NCBI GenBank assembly: GCA_018857735.1
Contig: JABMCL010002111.1
Location: 282,501 to 346,500 of the forward strand
Reading direction: 5' to 3'
Length of the DNA stretch: 64,000 nt
DNA from: Alviniconcha marisindica
Taxonomy: Eukaryota; Mollusca; Gastropoda; Provannidae
The notes under the pieces: model-generated
The model's input: the letters and a program-made list of their open reading frames with translations, nothing else
What the model was told of the DNA's origin: nothing
The model's database searches: none
Translations under genes and position numbers: made by a program
Shown here: piece after piece, positions 13,624-25,064 of the stretch
Numbering within the stretch: position 1 is the stretch's first letter
How the letters are laid out: each line of letters opens with the position of its first letter

Positions 13624-13680
13624 ATGTATGTGTGTGTGTGTGTGTGTGTGGTTGTGTGTGTGTGTGTGTGTGTGTGTTTA
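13468..13680. repeat. Interrupted (GT)n microsatellite
   Basis: About 210 bp of GT with A and T substitutions. 13681-14502 carries no recognised gene. Confidence 0.96.
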
Positions 13681-14500
13681 TGTACATGTGTCCATGGTAG
13701 CGTCCGTGGTAGCGCGCGAGCGCCCGCGTGTGCGTTGTGGTAAACTATATTGAGTTGTGTTTTATTATCCCCGCCTCAATGGTGCTAAACTGAAATGATG
13801 TATTGCTTTGAGTAGACTACGACTACGAGGCTACTGCTGCCCGTAGCTCTGTGAGCTGTGTGAAATACGGCTATAGATATAGAGACTGAGTGAAAATGTG
13901 GTTTGACTGTGTGTTGTGGATGTCCCGTAGGTATAATATCATTGTTTTATTGAATGGGTGGTATGGTTTGATGAGATACAAGGTAATCGTGAACTGACCG
14001 TGGGTGTGACGTTTGCTCCATGCGGCGTCTTGTGCATTTTGTAGCATGTGTGCCTAACATCATTTCGTTACTATTAATTAGGCTATTATTTTCCCAGCTA
14101 CTCTTAGGCCGACTAGACCCAGGTGGTCGAACTTCTTTTGCAAACTGTCTTTCCGGACCCCAACTACCTTTGACCTTTCTACCGACAATGACACCCCACC
14201 GAGAGAAAGAGAAAGGAGCATCAACAGCAATCGACAGACTTCACACACATAACAAGAGACACAACAACAGAGACCTAAACCTCTTATGGTAACTGTCGCC
14301 TGGCTCGCAAGTATTCTAATGTGCATAAAATCCTCCATATGTACATCATTTCTTAAAAGAGAGAGCGCTTGAAAGCGCTGGGTACTCGGTATTTCTGCGT
14401 CCGTAGTACCCATCTGATGGATCGTCAAAACACCCACGCGCACGCGTGCGCACAGACACACACGCGCATATGCATTTACCCCCCCCCCCTTCCCGCACAA

Positions 14501-14502
<2 letters not shown>

Positions 14503-14542
<40 letters not shown>
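14503..14542. repeat. (CA)n microsatellite
   Basis: About 20 CA units, preceded by a C-run at 14479-14488. Confidence 0.95.
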
Positions 14543-14545
<3 letters not shown>

Positions 14546-14654
14546 ATTACATGATCACATGTACTGATACCCAAATAAGAAGAAGAAACGTTCAATCACT
14601 GTATGATTGTGGTGACAAAACGTGCAGGCATCGCTGCACATTATTTTTGTCAGC

Positions 14655-14830
14655 TTAGTGAGTAACAAACCGTGTAGCAACAGGTGTCGTTTACCCATTA
14701 GCTGTAAACTCACACAACGTACTAGATCTAGTTCATCAAAAATACTGCTTTACTCTATGGTGCAGCTAGACTAGTACTGTCCATTTCGTAGGCGCGCTTT
14801 CATTATCTGTGTCCGTATATTTATATATCA
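14655..14830 (+). repeat. Dispersed repeat arm (family A, copy 1)
   Basis: TCGTTTACCC-AGCTGTAAA, then ACGTACTAGATCTAGTTCAT and GCAGCTAGACTAG, then TTCGTAGGCGCGCTTTC. The same ordered blocks occur inverted at 26821-26940 and direct at 27958-28125. Likely a terminal arm of a mobile element. Confidence 0.65.
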
Positions 14831-15005
14831 TCTGTTTTGTTTTCGTTTAGGTGAGTTTTCTGCTCCATAGTTCAATATCCAATTTTGTTAGACGTGATTA
14901 TATGTCTATGCTTACCTTCTGTCGTTTAATATGAGTCTCTCTCTCCCGCTCTTACTTCTACCTCCCCCGCCCCCTCACCCCCTTCACCTCACGAATCCCT
15001 CCCGT

Positions 15006-15030
15006 CCCCCCCCCCCCCCCCCCCCACCCC
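15006..15030. repeat. Poly-C run
   Basis: Twenty consecutive C at 15006-15025. The flanks 14831-15005 and 15031-15860 show no supported gene. Confidence 0.95.
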
Positions 15031-15861
15031 CATCACTATCTCACGAAACCCGCCTTTGAGCAGCTATTTTTGACTTTGAAATGAACCCATTTGTGCGATG
15101 CCCGGGTGAAAGTGTTTGTCTTTAGCCTCGGCTTCTCTGCCACTCCCCCACTCTCCTCCCCTCCCACTCTCCTCCCCACCACTCTTGCGGCTTTGAGATG
15201 GCAGCAGGGCAACATATACACGATCTCTGGCGGTGGCTGGCTCGATCCGAGGGCTGTAAATGCAACGTCTGGTCGCCGCAAGGGGCCTTGTAAGAACTGC
15301 AAACTGCATTCATCCAGTAGGGAAGATGGCGACGATGACCTCTCTGTTCTTTGTCAGAGGTGTTGGCGACAGCGACGAAACAGTGTCGGTCTGGAGATGG
15401 CTACGGATTCATAGAGTGGTTGCCGCGAGGTTGTTACGTGTGCCAGAACACAGGGTCCATGGGTATGTGGCAGACAACCTGTGGACGATGGACGAAACTG
15501 ACGTCTTTGAAACACCTTTCCATTAGCTGTTAGGCTGCCTAAGTAAGAAAACAAAAGAAAAAGCTTCTGCTTTATTTACAATTGCATCTTACTCGGTTGA
15601 TAATCAAAAACAAGGGCGAGATTACAAAAAACAATTTAAAATAAATCTCCATCAGATTGTCTCGTTTCCTCCCTTTGCTCCACTACTAAGAAGAAGAAGA
15701 ATGCTTGAAAGGGCGAACCACTAACCTAAAAACAGCTCGGCTCGGAGCGCTGTATAGAAGTCAGCTATAAACCACACCCACGTGTTGAAACAACACAGGC
15801 GGAAAATCACAATAATCACGAGTACAAGCAGTTGAAATGACAATAATCTAAACAGCAAGAG

Positions 15862-16272
<411 letters not shown>

Positions 16273-16624
16273 CTATACATACACACCAATGAACTGACAT
16301 AATGTAGGAACAAGTTGCTGTGATTTGCAAGCGCTGATTTGTTTTACTGTTAAGTGTGTTTGGTTCACAATAGAGCTGTCTTTTACAAGCGCTCTTTTAG
16401 CTATGGTGTAAAGTGTGTTTTGGATCACACTAGAACACTAGTTTACAATCACTTTATTATTCTGCTGTAAAATGTGTTTTAGATTACGCTAGATGTATTT
16501 TCCTATCAGTTTTAATATAAAACTGAATTCGTCGGCGGATACAATTATTTAAAACCAATATAGATACGGCGGAATAAATGAAACGACCAGAAGCAAAATA
16601 CAACATTCCCAAATTTAGTCTGAC

Positions 16625-17312
16625 ACCTTGACTTTATAGTGCACATAAACACCGTGACTTTGTGGTGCATTTAACCAACGTGGCCTTATATTGCGCTTAG
16701 ACACCGTGACTTTAGTGCGCTTAAGCACCGTGACTTTAGTGCATCTAAACACCGTGAACTTAAAGTACACCTAAACACCGTGGCTTTGTAGTGCATTGCA
16801 GTGCACTTAAACACCATGATTTTGTAGTGCACTTAAACATCATGACTTTATAGTGCGCCTAAACACCGTGACTTTATAATGCTCCTAAACACCGTCACTT
16901 TCTAGTGCATTTAGACACCGTGTCTTTGCTGTGCACTTGGACACCGTGACTTTATAGTGCGCTTGGATACCGTGAATTTGTAGAGCAGATGATGATAATG
17001 AAGTGATACTTTATGTCCTCAGATGTCAGTTGACATATTAGGGACAAGTTGTGACCAATGCCGAAGCACGGTGCAATAAATCTTTACGTCCACGGAAACC
17101 AGAAGGCTCGTTAGGACGGACAGTCCAGGACGTCCACCTCGACTCTCACACAGCTCCTGAACCATGTGTTGTAGAGCACTCCGACACCGTGACTTTATAG
17201 TGCACCTAAACACAGTTACCTAACAGTGCATTTAGACACCGTGAGCTTATAGAGCACTTAGATGTCGTGACTATATTATAGTGCACTTAGACATCGTGAC
17301 TTTATAGTGCAC
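16625..17312. repeat. ~31-bp minisatellite, interrupted by an element
   Basis: Units of TGACTTTATAGTGCACTTAA plus ACACCG, moderately diverged, at 16625-16987 and again from 17169 to 17312. The gap is filled by an inserted element flanked by a target duplication. Confidence 0.88.
16988..17168 (-). mobile_element. ~180-bp retroelement copy with 10-bp target duplication
   Basis: Flanked by TTGTAGAGCA at 16978-16987 and 17169-17178. Reverse complement matches 28927-29110 along its length; on that strand one frame encodes QELCESRGGRPGLSVLTS, a phrase I recognise from a widely dispersed animal repeat. The 3' tail is TCA-rich (TTATCATCATC). Two copies with independent target duplications show retrotransposition-like insertion. 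Confidence 0.85.
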
Positions 17313-17541
17313 AACGGCACCATGACAATTAAACACCGGGTCGGCATGAAGCTGTGGACAAGACTGCAAACGCGGCCTTTTTCTTTACTGACGTGTGGGA
17401 GTAGGAATTTGCAGTTTTATTACCAGTGTTTTCCCTGAAACATGTATCAAGAAATATCAAACTCGAGGACTGTGAAGACCGCTCAGAGCTCTGTCTGTCT
17501 GTCTCTCCGTTTGTAGCCCAAAGAATAAATACACAGGAAAA

Positions 17542-17546
<5 letters not shown>

Positions 17547-17594
<48 letters not shown>

Positions 17595-17597
17595 TGC

Positions 17598-17628
<31 letters not shown>

Positions 17629-17755
17629 CGTGTGTGCATGTGTGTGTGTGCATGTGTGTGTACGTGGGGGGGGGGGGGGGGGGGGGGGTGACGGGGACAA
17701 ACAAATAAAAAGAAACAAACAAACAAACAAACAAACAAACAAACAAAACAAAAAA
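17547..17755. repeat. Compound microsatellite: (GT)n, (GTGC)n, G-run, (AAAC)n
   Basis: GT/GCGT to about 17666, a run of about 22 G near 17666-17688, then (CAAA)n to 17755. Confidence 0.95.
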
Positions 17756-19436
17756 CAGTAACAAGAGAAGGAGAGAATCGGGGCTGGGTGTGTTTGATCC
17801 TTCACCGCCTTTTGTAGAGAAACGAATGTAGACATGGTTGAAACAGCGCGAGCTTAGGGTGTGACTTGTAGAAACGGTTTAAACACGGAATGTTTTACCT
17901 TTATGGCAATGAATCTGAAACAGAACTGGGCCCAGAATGTTCGTGCAGAATCAACACACAAGGGAGTTAATTAGCCCTCGAAATACATAACACAGGTACA
18001 ACAACAAAGACCTTATCGCCTACGGTAATTCTCATGCATGCATGCGTGTAAATACAAGGTACATAAACTCCACATTTCAGTGGTGTAGGGATGATTCAGT
18101 CCGGGCGGGAGGCTGGCTGACGACGCGCTCTGTGGCAGGTTTGTGGCGTAGCGAGACCCGTGAAGGAGGCCGATAGCTGACTGCCCGTGGAGCCCCATCC
18201 CTGGAGCCTGACGCCATTTGCTCTGATCTGTTTCAGGCCCTTAGCGGTCCCGGAGGACTCCGCCTTCCCGCTGTCAGCCCCACGGCGACGTGACTGGACA
18301 GTGACCGACAGGAACGGCTCCTCCGCCATTCTGCAGGCTGCCGCCTGTCCTTCCTGCGGATCGAGCCTGGCTTTGCTCTCTCTGGCCGCCCGAACGAGCC
18401 GTTTGTCCACAGCGCACGTGTCTTCAGGATCGAGAGCTTGACAACAAAGCTCTCAGTAGCATTTCACTGGAGATCTAATTGACCCCCCCCCCGGCACCCC
18501 CCGCCCATCCATCGCTCCCCGCACACACATGCCCCCCTCTCTCTTCCTGTTAGTTTTGTGTTTTAACCCACTACCGATATCATTTATTGTCCAGCACCGC
18601 CTGAATCCTTAAACCGTTTCTATAAAAGTGAAACACAGTGCCAGACATTTTCCAAAGTACCGATTTTGTTTCAAATACGTATTTGTGAATTTGATGCTGG
18701 AGCAATTTTGACGATATTGACACTTTCGCTCCCTGAATTAATTGCATGGTCTGACGACGTATCGGCGGGCGGACAGTCTCAAAGAGTTTGAGTAGCGAAT
18801 AGTCCCCTTATTTCTGAACACCTTCATCGCCCTCGGAGCGAATCAATCTTGGCATTAGCAGAATACTTGTCGCGGGGATTGTGTTGAAGGACCAGAGCGA
18901 GGAGCCCGAGGCAGCACCTGTCTCCAGACAGCCCCAGGGGCCAGGCTAGGGACACGCTTGATCGTGAGAAGGAACCTGTCCTCTGACACTTGCTGCGTCG
19001 TCCGGCACCGCTACGGACACGCAATTACCAGCCTTCTTCCTCCCATCCCCCTAAGTGTATTCTCCACTGACACTCACCACACTGCATGGGCGGAGGCAGT
19101 ATCTGTTCGTTCAGTCCGGTCTGCTGAACAGGGCCGATAAGAAGGGAGCCAGGGATCCCTTCAACAATTAACTCCCACGCAGGAAGCCCTTCGTCAAAGT
19201 TGACAGGAAGCAAAAGATTTTTGTCGCCGATCCCATATGACTGCCAAGATGATGACGCGCCAACGGCTGTGAGCCGGCCGCTTATCGGCCAAGTATTGAT
19301 CTAACCACGCCTTATACTGGCACGATCTTGGAAGAAACAAAACTTCGGAATTATTTGCTATGGAATAGAACCGGCTGTTGCGCTCTTTTGATTGTGTCAA
19401 ACTTCTACAAAGGTTGTGAACAAAACAAGTTGAGAG
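17756..19436. other. Upstream flank of the receptor gene
   Basis: Mostly non-repetitive. GC-rich patches at 18090-18440 and 18830-19000 have open frames on both strands but no family resemblance. They could include promoter or 5' untranslated exons of the gene starting at 19437; I see no convincing TATA box or initiator and cannot place a transcription start. Confidence 0.35.
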
Positions 19437-19886
19437 ATGGCATCACGACCACTAGGCCGCAACCGCGTGCGTCGTCACGCTCTGTCGCAGCACGCGGGGC
19501 TGTGGACAGGAGTGTCCGTTTTGGGCGTGACGCTGCTCGTGACACTGGTGCCCCCGGCTGCCGGAGGCCGGCACTTCGACTTCACCCTGGCCTTCATGAC
19601 CAGCGTGCGCAACAACGGCCAGGGCAAGTTCGTGGGCGGGGCCTTCTTCTTGGCGCTGGACGACCTCAACAACGCCACGGGCGGACTGCTCAATGCCTCG
19701 GACACGGCCGACTTCCGCTACGTGTTCAACGACACGCACAACGAGGACACGACGGCCATGCGCGCCATGGTGGACCAGCACTGTAACAACGCCCACCTCA
19801 ACGTCACTGCCTTCATCGGACCGGACAAGTTCTGCAACAGTGCTGCCCTCCTGGCCAGCTCTTTCGCTCTGCCCTTCCTGTCCTAC
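19437..19886 (+). CDS. Exon 1: signal peptide and N-terminal ligand-binding lobe
   Basis: Codons 1-150. The ATG has a purine at -3 and G at +4 (GAGATGG). A basic n-region (residues 4-13) is followed by a hydrophobic stretch (about 22-38) and PPAAGG, a plausible signal peptidase site near residue 44. The mature start RHFDFTLAF resembles the first beta strand of ANF-receptor domains. Residues FVGGAFFLALDDLNN correspond to the first long helix. Cysteines at CNNAHLNV and KFCNS fit a family disulfide loop, and ALPFLSY is the conserved strand before the next exon. Four sequons (NAT, NAS, NDT, NVT). The donor TAC|GTGAGT is canonical and phase 0. The exon is GC-rich compared with its flanks. The junction has been copied into a 23-bp repeat (see 19869-20640). 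Confidence 0.93.
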
Positions 19887-20640
19887 GTGAGTACGCCCTT
19901 CCTGTCTTCTGTGTGTAGCCTTTCTTGTCTTCCGTATGTAGCCTTTCTTGTCTTCCGTGTGTAGCCTTTCTTGTCTTCCCAAACTCCAAGCACTGGTTTA
20001 CGACATCCTTCCTTCAACCACTGCCGTATTTAGTTACGCCATACGGTCCAGAAAACTGTCAGCTAACGAGGAGTTTTTTTGTTGATGCTCAAACAGAAGT
20101 AAGTTTGTTACAAACAATTCAAATTATATCAGACGTTTGTTTTATAACTGACCGTGTTGCTTACACCAGCCCAAATCAAACCAAAATCGTTTGAATAGAG
20201 ACGGAACTCTCTTTTTTACCCGGGGTGGATGTGCCTCATGTATATGTGCGTGCTTGGGCGCTAGGTTGCTTCCACAGTCTTTCGGAGGGCGCTGACCGCG
20301 TCGGTGGACAATTGCGCGGAGATAAAGCGTGCCCCTTCAGTGGCGTAACTAAATCTGGCAGAGTTTGGAGGAAGGTGTCGGAAAGCGATGCTCGGAGTGT
20401 GTTGTCTTCCGTGTGTAGCCTTTCTTGTCTTAGGTGTGTTGCCCTTCCGCTCTTACGTGTGTACGCCCTGCTTTTTCGTAGCCCTTCCTGTCTTACGTGT
20501 GTAGCCCTTCCTGTCTTACGTGTGTAGCCCTTCCTTTCTTACGTCTGCAGCCCTTCCTGTCTTATGTGTGTAGCCCTTCCTGTCTTACGTGTGTAGCCTC
20601 TCTTACGTGTGTAGCCTGTCTTTCTGTTTTACGTGAGTAC
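19869..20640 (+). repeat. 23- to 24-bp repeat seeded on the exon 1 donor
   Basis: Exon 1 ends GCCCTTCCTGTCCTAC|GTGAGTAC. Units GCCCTTCCTGTCTTACGTGT plus GTA continue in the intron: about four copies to 19979 and about ten from 20402. Most copies have GTGTGT or GTATGT instead of GTGAGT; the last, at about 20631, has GTGAGTAC again. The array is split by the MITE at 19980-20401. Confidence 0.88.
19980..20401. mobile_element. MITE with ~60-bp terminal inverted repeats
   Basis: 422 bp. The left end CAAACTCCAAGCACTGGTTT and the reverse complement of the right end (CACACTCCGAGCATCGCTTT) match, and similarity continues about 60 bp inward to TTTAGTTACGCCA. Flanked by TTGTCTTCC at 19971-19979 and 20402-20410. 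Removing the element and one 9-bp copy restores the phase of the surrounding 23-bp array. Nine-base duplications and long inverted repeats suggest a Mutator-type origin (inference). No transposase. Confidence 0.85.
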
Positions 20641-20704
20641 GGTACCCTTTCACCCCCAGACGAAGACGAAAAGAAAGGTACGTGCCACACACACAGTGAG
20701 AATA

Positions 20705-20830
20705 GAAAATGAAACCCAAACATACGTGAATTTTCGGGGTAATCGCGTTTTTGAAGCTGCAAAAACACTTCAACACTAGTTAAACGGTGAATGAGATGTA
20801 GAACTAGGGCACTTTATTTCCACAGTGTGC
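20705..20830 (+). repeat. Dispersed repeat arm (family B, copy 1)
   Basis: ACGTGAATTTTCGG, AAGCTGCAAAAACACTTCAA and GAATGAGATGTAGAACTAGG followed by GGCACTTTAT match the outer arms of the foldback structure at 27020-27490. It directly precedes a 30-bp minisatellite. Confidence 0.6.
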
Positions 20831-20873
20831 CAACACTGCCAGGTTTTCACGTTCCTGACGCGGGCTCCCTCCT

Positions 20874-21494
20874 GCCCCCCGCCTTCCTTTTCACCCAGTG
20901 TCTGCATCCCGCCTTCCTTTTCACCCAGCGTCTGCATCCCGCCTTCCTTTTCACCCAGCGTCTGCATCCCGCCTTCCTTTTCACCCCGCCTTCCTTTTTA
21001 CCCAGCGTCTGCATCCCGCCTTCCTTTTCACCCCGCCTTCCTTTTCACCCAGTGTCTGCATCCCGCCTTCCTTTTCACCCAGCGTCTGCATCCCGCCTTC
21101 CTTTTCACCCCGCCTTCCTTTTCACCCAGTGTCTGCATCCCGCCTTCCTTTTCACCCAGCGTCTGCATCCCGCCTTCCTTTTCACCCAGTGTCTGCATCC
21201 CGCCTTCCTTTTCACCCAGTGTCTGCATCCCGCCTTCCTTTTCACCCAGTGTCTGCATCCCGCCTTCCTTTTCACCCAGCGTCTGCATCCCGCCTTCCTT
21301 TTCACCCAGCGTCTGCATCCCGCCTTCCTTTTCACCCAGTGTCTGCATCCCGCCTTCCTTTTCACCCAGCGTCTGCATCCCGCCTTCCTTTTCACCCAGT
21401 GTCTGCATCCCGCCTTCCTTTTCACCCAGTGTCTGCATCCCGCCTTCCTTTTCACCCAGCATCTGCCCCCTTCCCCCCCCCCCCCCCCCCCCCC
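20874..21494. repeat. 30-bp minisatellite, about 20 copies, plus C-run
   Basis: Unit CGCCTTCCTTTTCACCCAGT plus GTCTGCATCC, very homogeneous; truncated double units at 20980, 21030 and 21110. It ends in a C-run at about 21472-21494. Every unit contains a pyrimidine tract followed by CCCAG, an acceptor-like motif. Lies in intron 1. Confidence 0.96.
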
Positions 21495-22099
21495 GCTCAG
21501 CTTCGCATTTGGAAGGGGAATTGTGAAAACGGAGATGCATTCATCTGGAGACGATTCATCACGAAGTATGAAATGGCAGCGTGAACTGTCAGCTGGACGT
21601 CTCGCGTGTAGCTGTAGAATTTGGGCTGATGTCTGGTTTCACTCTCAACGCCGATTTTCAATGGCAGTTGAATTTGCTCCAAATTCTCTTACTTCTTAAC
21701 TGTTATGGCCATCAAATAATTGTAGCCGAACGACCGCAAATCAGAATTTCCACAATATTTCCACATTATTTCCGCGACAACAGTTCAAACGTTTCCTGGC
21801 CCATGACACTGAATAAAGAATTACCTAGAACATTGGGATGGACGAGTCTTCCGGTTTTACTTTATCCGGAAAATTAGTCAAACGTGAAACAACTCAGTGC
21901 AACACCGCCAGATTCAGTCAGCCAAAGGCAAACCTGAAATGCACAGACACACGGTACGCCAATAAAAACGCATGAGTAAAGTCAGTAGGCCTGTTCTGTA
22001 CTCGTCAAGATGTGTCTCTTAGAGATAAAACACGAAACTGTCAGCGAGAGAGAAAAACACATAATTCACGTGCCAACACGTGGCCCATGAACCTGTTTT
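21495..22099. other. Intron 1 sequence without recognised features
   Basis: Non-repetitive, no supported exon on either strand. Confidence 0.4.
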
Positions 22100-22425
22100 G
22101 TTAGTTGAACTGGCCCCATATGGGCTAACCAGCGGTTGTCGCCAGTTCAGTGGGCTAACCAGCGATTGTCGCCAGTTCAATGTAGCCCATTGAACTGGCA
22201 ACAATCGCTGTTTTGTTAGTTGAACTGGCCCCATATGGGCTAACCAGCGGTTGTCGCCAGTTCAGTGGGCTAACCAGCGATTGTCGCCAGTTCAGTGGGC
22301 TAACCAGCGATTGTTGCCAGTTCAATGGGCTAACCAGCGGTTGTCGCCAGTTCAGTGGGCTAACCAGCGGTTGTCGCCAGTTCAGTGGGCTAACCAGCGA
22401 TTGTCGCCAGTTCAATGGGCTATGC
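22100..22425. repeat. 30-bp minisatellite with an inverted unit
   Basis: Unit GGGCTAACCAGCGATTGTCG plus CCAGTTCAGT, about ten copies. At 22160-22212 one unit is inverted against its neighbour around TAGC, and the ~85-bp segment starting TTTTGTTAGTTGAACTGG occurs twice (22096 and 22211). Confidence 0.93.
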
Positions 22426-22687
22426 TATGCGTCCAGCAAGGCTCAGTTCAATTGTGTCTGCGATGTGATTGAAACTGCTGAAATGTTTGTCGTTTGTCGA
22501 ATTTAGGTTTACGATGTATGACTAAACTGTGTTTAAACCTGCTACTGAAATGTCAGTCTGCGATGTTATTGTACTATTAAAATGAAGGCAAGATGGAGGC
22601 CTGTGCAGGGGACATGGTGACTGTGGACGGCTGGAAACACTGCCGTGCTCTGCTGGGCAGCTGACGGTCAGAACGGCGTTCATTCCT

Positions 22688-22917
22688 CCTGTGGATCTAC
22701 ACAACAACACCACCACCACCACCACCACCTGCACCACCACCAACAATAACAATAATAATAATAGATACTTAAATCGCCTAACCCGTACTGGCCCTAAGCG
22801 CTTACAAATTCTTTAACCGTATGCACATTGACAACTAAGATTCAGCACACGCACGCACGCACGCACGCTCGCTCGCTCGCACACCCACACCCACACACAT
22901 ACACCCCCCCCCACCCA

Positions 22918-22954
<37 letters not shown>

Positions 22955-22955
22955 A
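22688..22955. repeat. Triplet (CCA)n/(ATA)n and (CACG)n/(CA)n tracts
   Basis: CCA run near 22708-22742, ATA run to 22765, then CACG, CTCG, C-run and CA at 22848-22953. 22956-23517 is unique-looking, with no gene recognised. Confidence 0.9.
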
Positions 22956-23517
22956 ATTCTCAGGGCAATGGTTCCCAAGGAAAGTTTTTTGCAAAGAGAA
23001 AGGTTTTCAGATTTGAAATCAGTAACTGACAGAGCTAGCATGACAGATAAAATTTGGGGACGGAAGTCATAGCGGATGTCTGTACACAGAAATGTTCTCT
23101 TTTCTTTCTCATGCTGAGTGAATCAATAAAATTAGTGTAGACCGTAAGACCTATGTATTTGTGAATGAACTTTCCGCCGTGCCTTACTCCTCTGTAAGTT
23201 TCTTTGCCAGTTTGCAACTCCCAGCTTTCCTGGCCCATTGCACTGACTAAACAATCGCCGTGAATAATGAAGTGTTTACTACGGTCACGGTGGAGGAGTA
23301 GGGCGGTCTGAAAGCGTGAAAGAACTGGCCGCAGAACTGATTAACTCATGCAGTCAACCGTGACCAAACATAGCACTAGACACGCAGCCAGCCACGGCGC
23401 GTGAAGAAGTTCTGGATAGTCGTATTGTGCTGTGTTGTTTTGTATTGTACAGCATTGTGCGCGTGAAGTAAGATTAGCACAGCTTTGTACATTCCATCGG
23501 TCGTCATTCCATCGGTC

Positions 23518-23882
23518 GTTTGACTGTCGTCATAATTATGCCTTTCTGTGGGCTGGGTTTGACTGTCGTCATAATTATGCCTTTCTGTGGGCTGGGTTTG
23601 ACTGTCGCCATAATTATGCCTTTCTGTGAGCTGGGTTTGACTGTCGCCATAATTATGCCTTTCTGTGAGCTGGGTTTGACTGTCGCCATAATTATGCCAT
23701 TCTGTGGGCTGGGTTTGACTGTCGCCATAATTATGCCTTTCTGTGAGCTGGGTTTGACTGTCGTCATAATTATGCCATTCTGTGGGCTGGGTTTGACTGT
23801 CGCCATAATTATGCCATTCTGTGGGCTAGGTTTGACTGTCGTCATAATTATGCCATTCTGTGGGCTGGGTTTGACTGTCGCC
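23518..23882. repeat. 39-bp minisatellite, about 9 copies
   Basis: Unit TGACTGTCGCCATAATTATG plus CCTTTCTGTGGGCTGGGTT, with few point variants. 23883-24196 has no recognised exon. Confidence 0.95.
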
Positions 23883-24196
23883 GGCTTGCATCAAATGGCC
23901 CCTCTGTGCCCGCAGTCCGGTCAGTGCCACTGTTTCTGCAACTCTCAGCTCTCTCGCTGTACAGCCATGTAGCTGGGAGATGCTTCTCACTGCGCTGTCT
24001 CCCCACACGGAGACTGAACTGAGGCAGCTGTTGGTTCCTGGTGCTGCGGCATCTACAACGATGTCTGGGGTTCATTTGCGCTAGTAACGATGGAAACATG
24101 AGGGCGAACAGTTCTAAGCAAAACGACAAAAAACAATAGAAATAAAATAAAAAAAAAACACCAAGAAAGCAACACTTAAAAATAAAAAATAAAAAT

Positions 24197-24400
24197 AAAA
24201 AGGGGGGGGGGGGGTTGACGGGGGGGGGGGGGGTGATCAACGAGTTCCCCAAAGCGCGCTTAGGAACAAAAACCTCGCACGATTAGTGTCCAGTTTCAGT
24301 TGCCATTTAGGACATCAGTGGGAGTGCTTGTATACGTGCGTTGTTGGGGTGGGGGTGGGGGCGGGGGTGGGGGATGGTGGGTGGGGGGGGGGGGGTGAGT
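24197..24400. repeat. G-runs on the + strand
   Basis: Two runs of 14 and 14-15 G near 24201-24232, and GGGGGTGGGG-rich sequence at 24336-24397. Confidence 0.9.
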
Positions 24401-24474
24401 GTAGTATTTCATTTTATTCTCTCATCTTGAAGAGAACTGCATATCAGTTCCCTAATGGTCTAGAGTCGACTCTC

Positions 24475-24802
24475 TCTGTCTCTGTCTGTCTGCCTCTCTC
24501 TCTCTCTCTGGGTATCTTTTTTCCTCTCTGTCTCTCTGTTGTTTCCTTTTGTCTGTCCTTCAGCCTGTCCTGCTTCTCTGTCTCCCGGCCTGGTCTGTCA
24601 GTCCGTCAGTCAGTCTGTCAGTCTGTCTGTCTGTCTGTCTCTGTCTCCCGGCCTGGGGTGTCAGTCCGTCTGTCAGTCTGTCTGTCTGTCTGTCTGTCTC
24701 TGTCTCCCGGCCTGGAGTGTCAGTCCGTCAGTCAGTCTGTCTGTCTGTCTGTCGTCTGTCTCTGTCTCCCGGCCTGGTCTGTCAGTCAGTCAGTCAGTCT
24801 GT

Positions 24803-24865
<63 letters not shown>

Positions 24866-24921
24866 TGTGTGTGTGTGTGTCTGTCTCTCTCTGTCTGTCT
24901 CTGTCTGTCTGTCTGTCTGTC

Positions 24922-24956
<35 letters not shown>

Positions 24957-24957
24957 G
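24475..24957. repeat. Compound (CTGT)n/(CT)n/(GT)n tract with a ~58-bp higher-order unit
   Basis: The segment TCTGTCTCCCGGCCTGG followed by GTCAGTCCGTC recurs four times (about 24580, 24640, 24700, 24762), then a GT tract 24805-24880 and CTGT/CT to 24957. Confidence 0.93.
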
Positions 24958-25064
24958 AGTCTCTTCACTCCCCTTCCCCGCAGCCCGTAGCGCCTGGGTC
25001 TGTTTGTCAGTCAGTTCAGCGGCTGAGAAGAGGGAGTGCAACTGCCTGCATTTGCCTTGTGCAG

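Noticed and set aside
18096..18440. Possible small protein on either strand in GC-rich sequence
   Set aside because: No family resemblance and both strands open; kept only as possible upstream regulatory or untranslated region.
20791..21699. 302-codon frame with AFLFTQCLHP repeats
   Set aside because: 30-bp minisatellite translated; three frames open at once.
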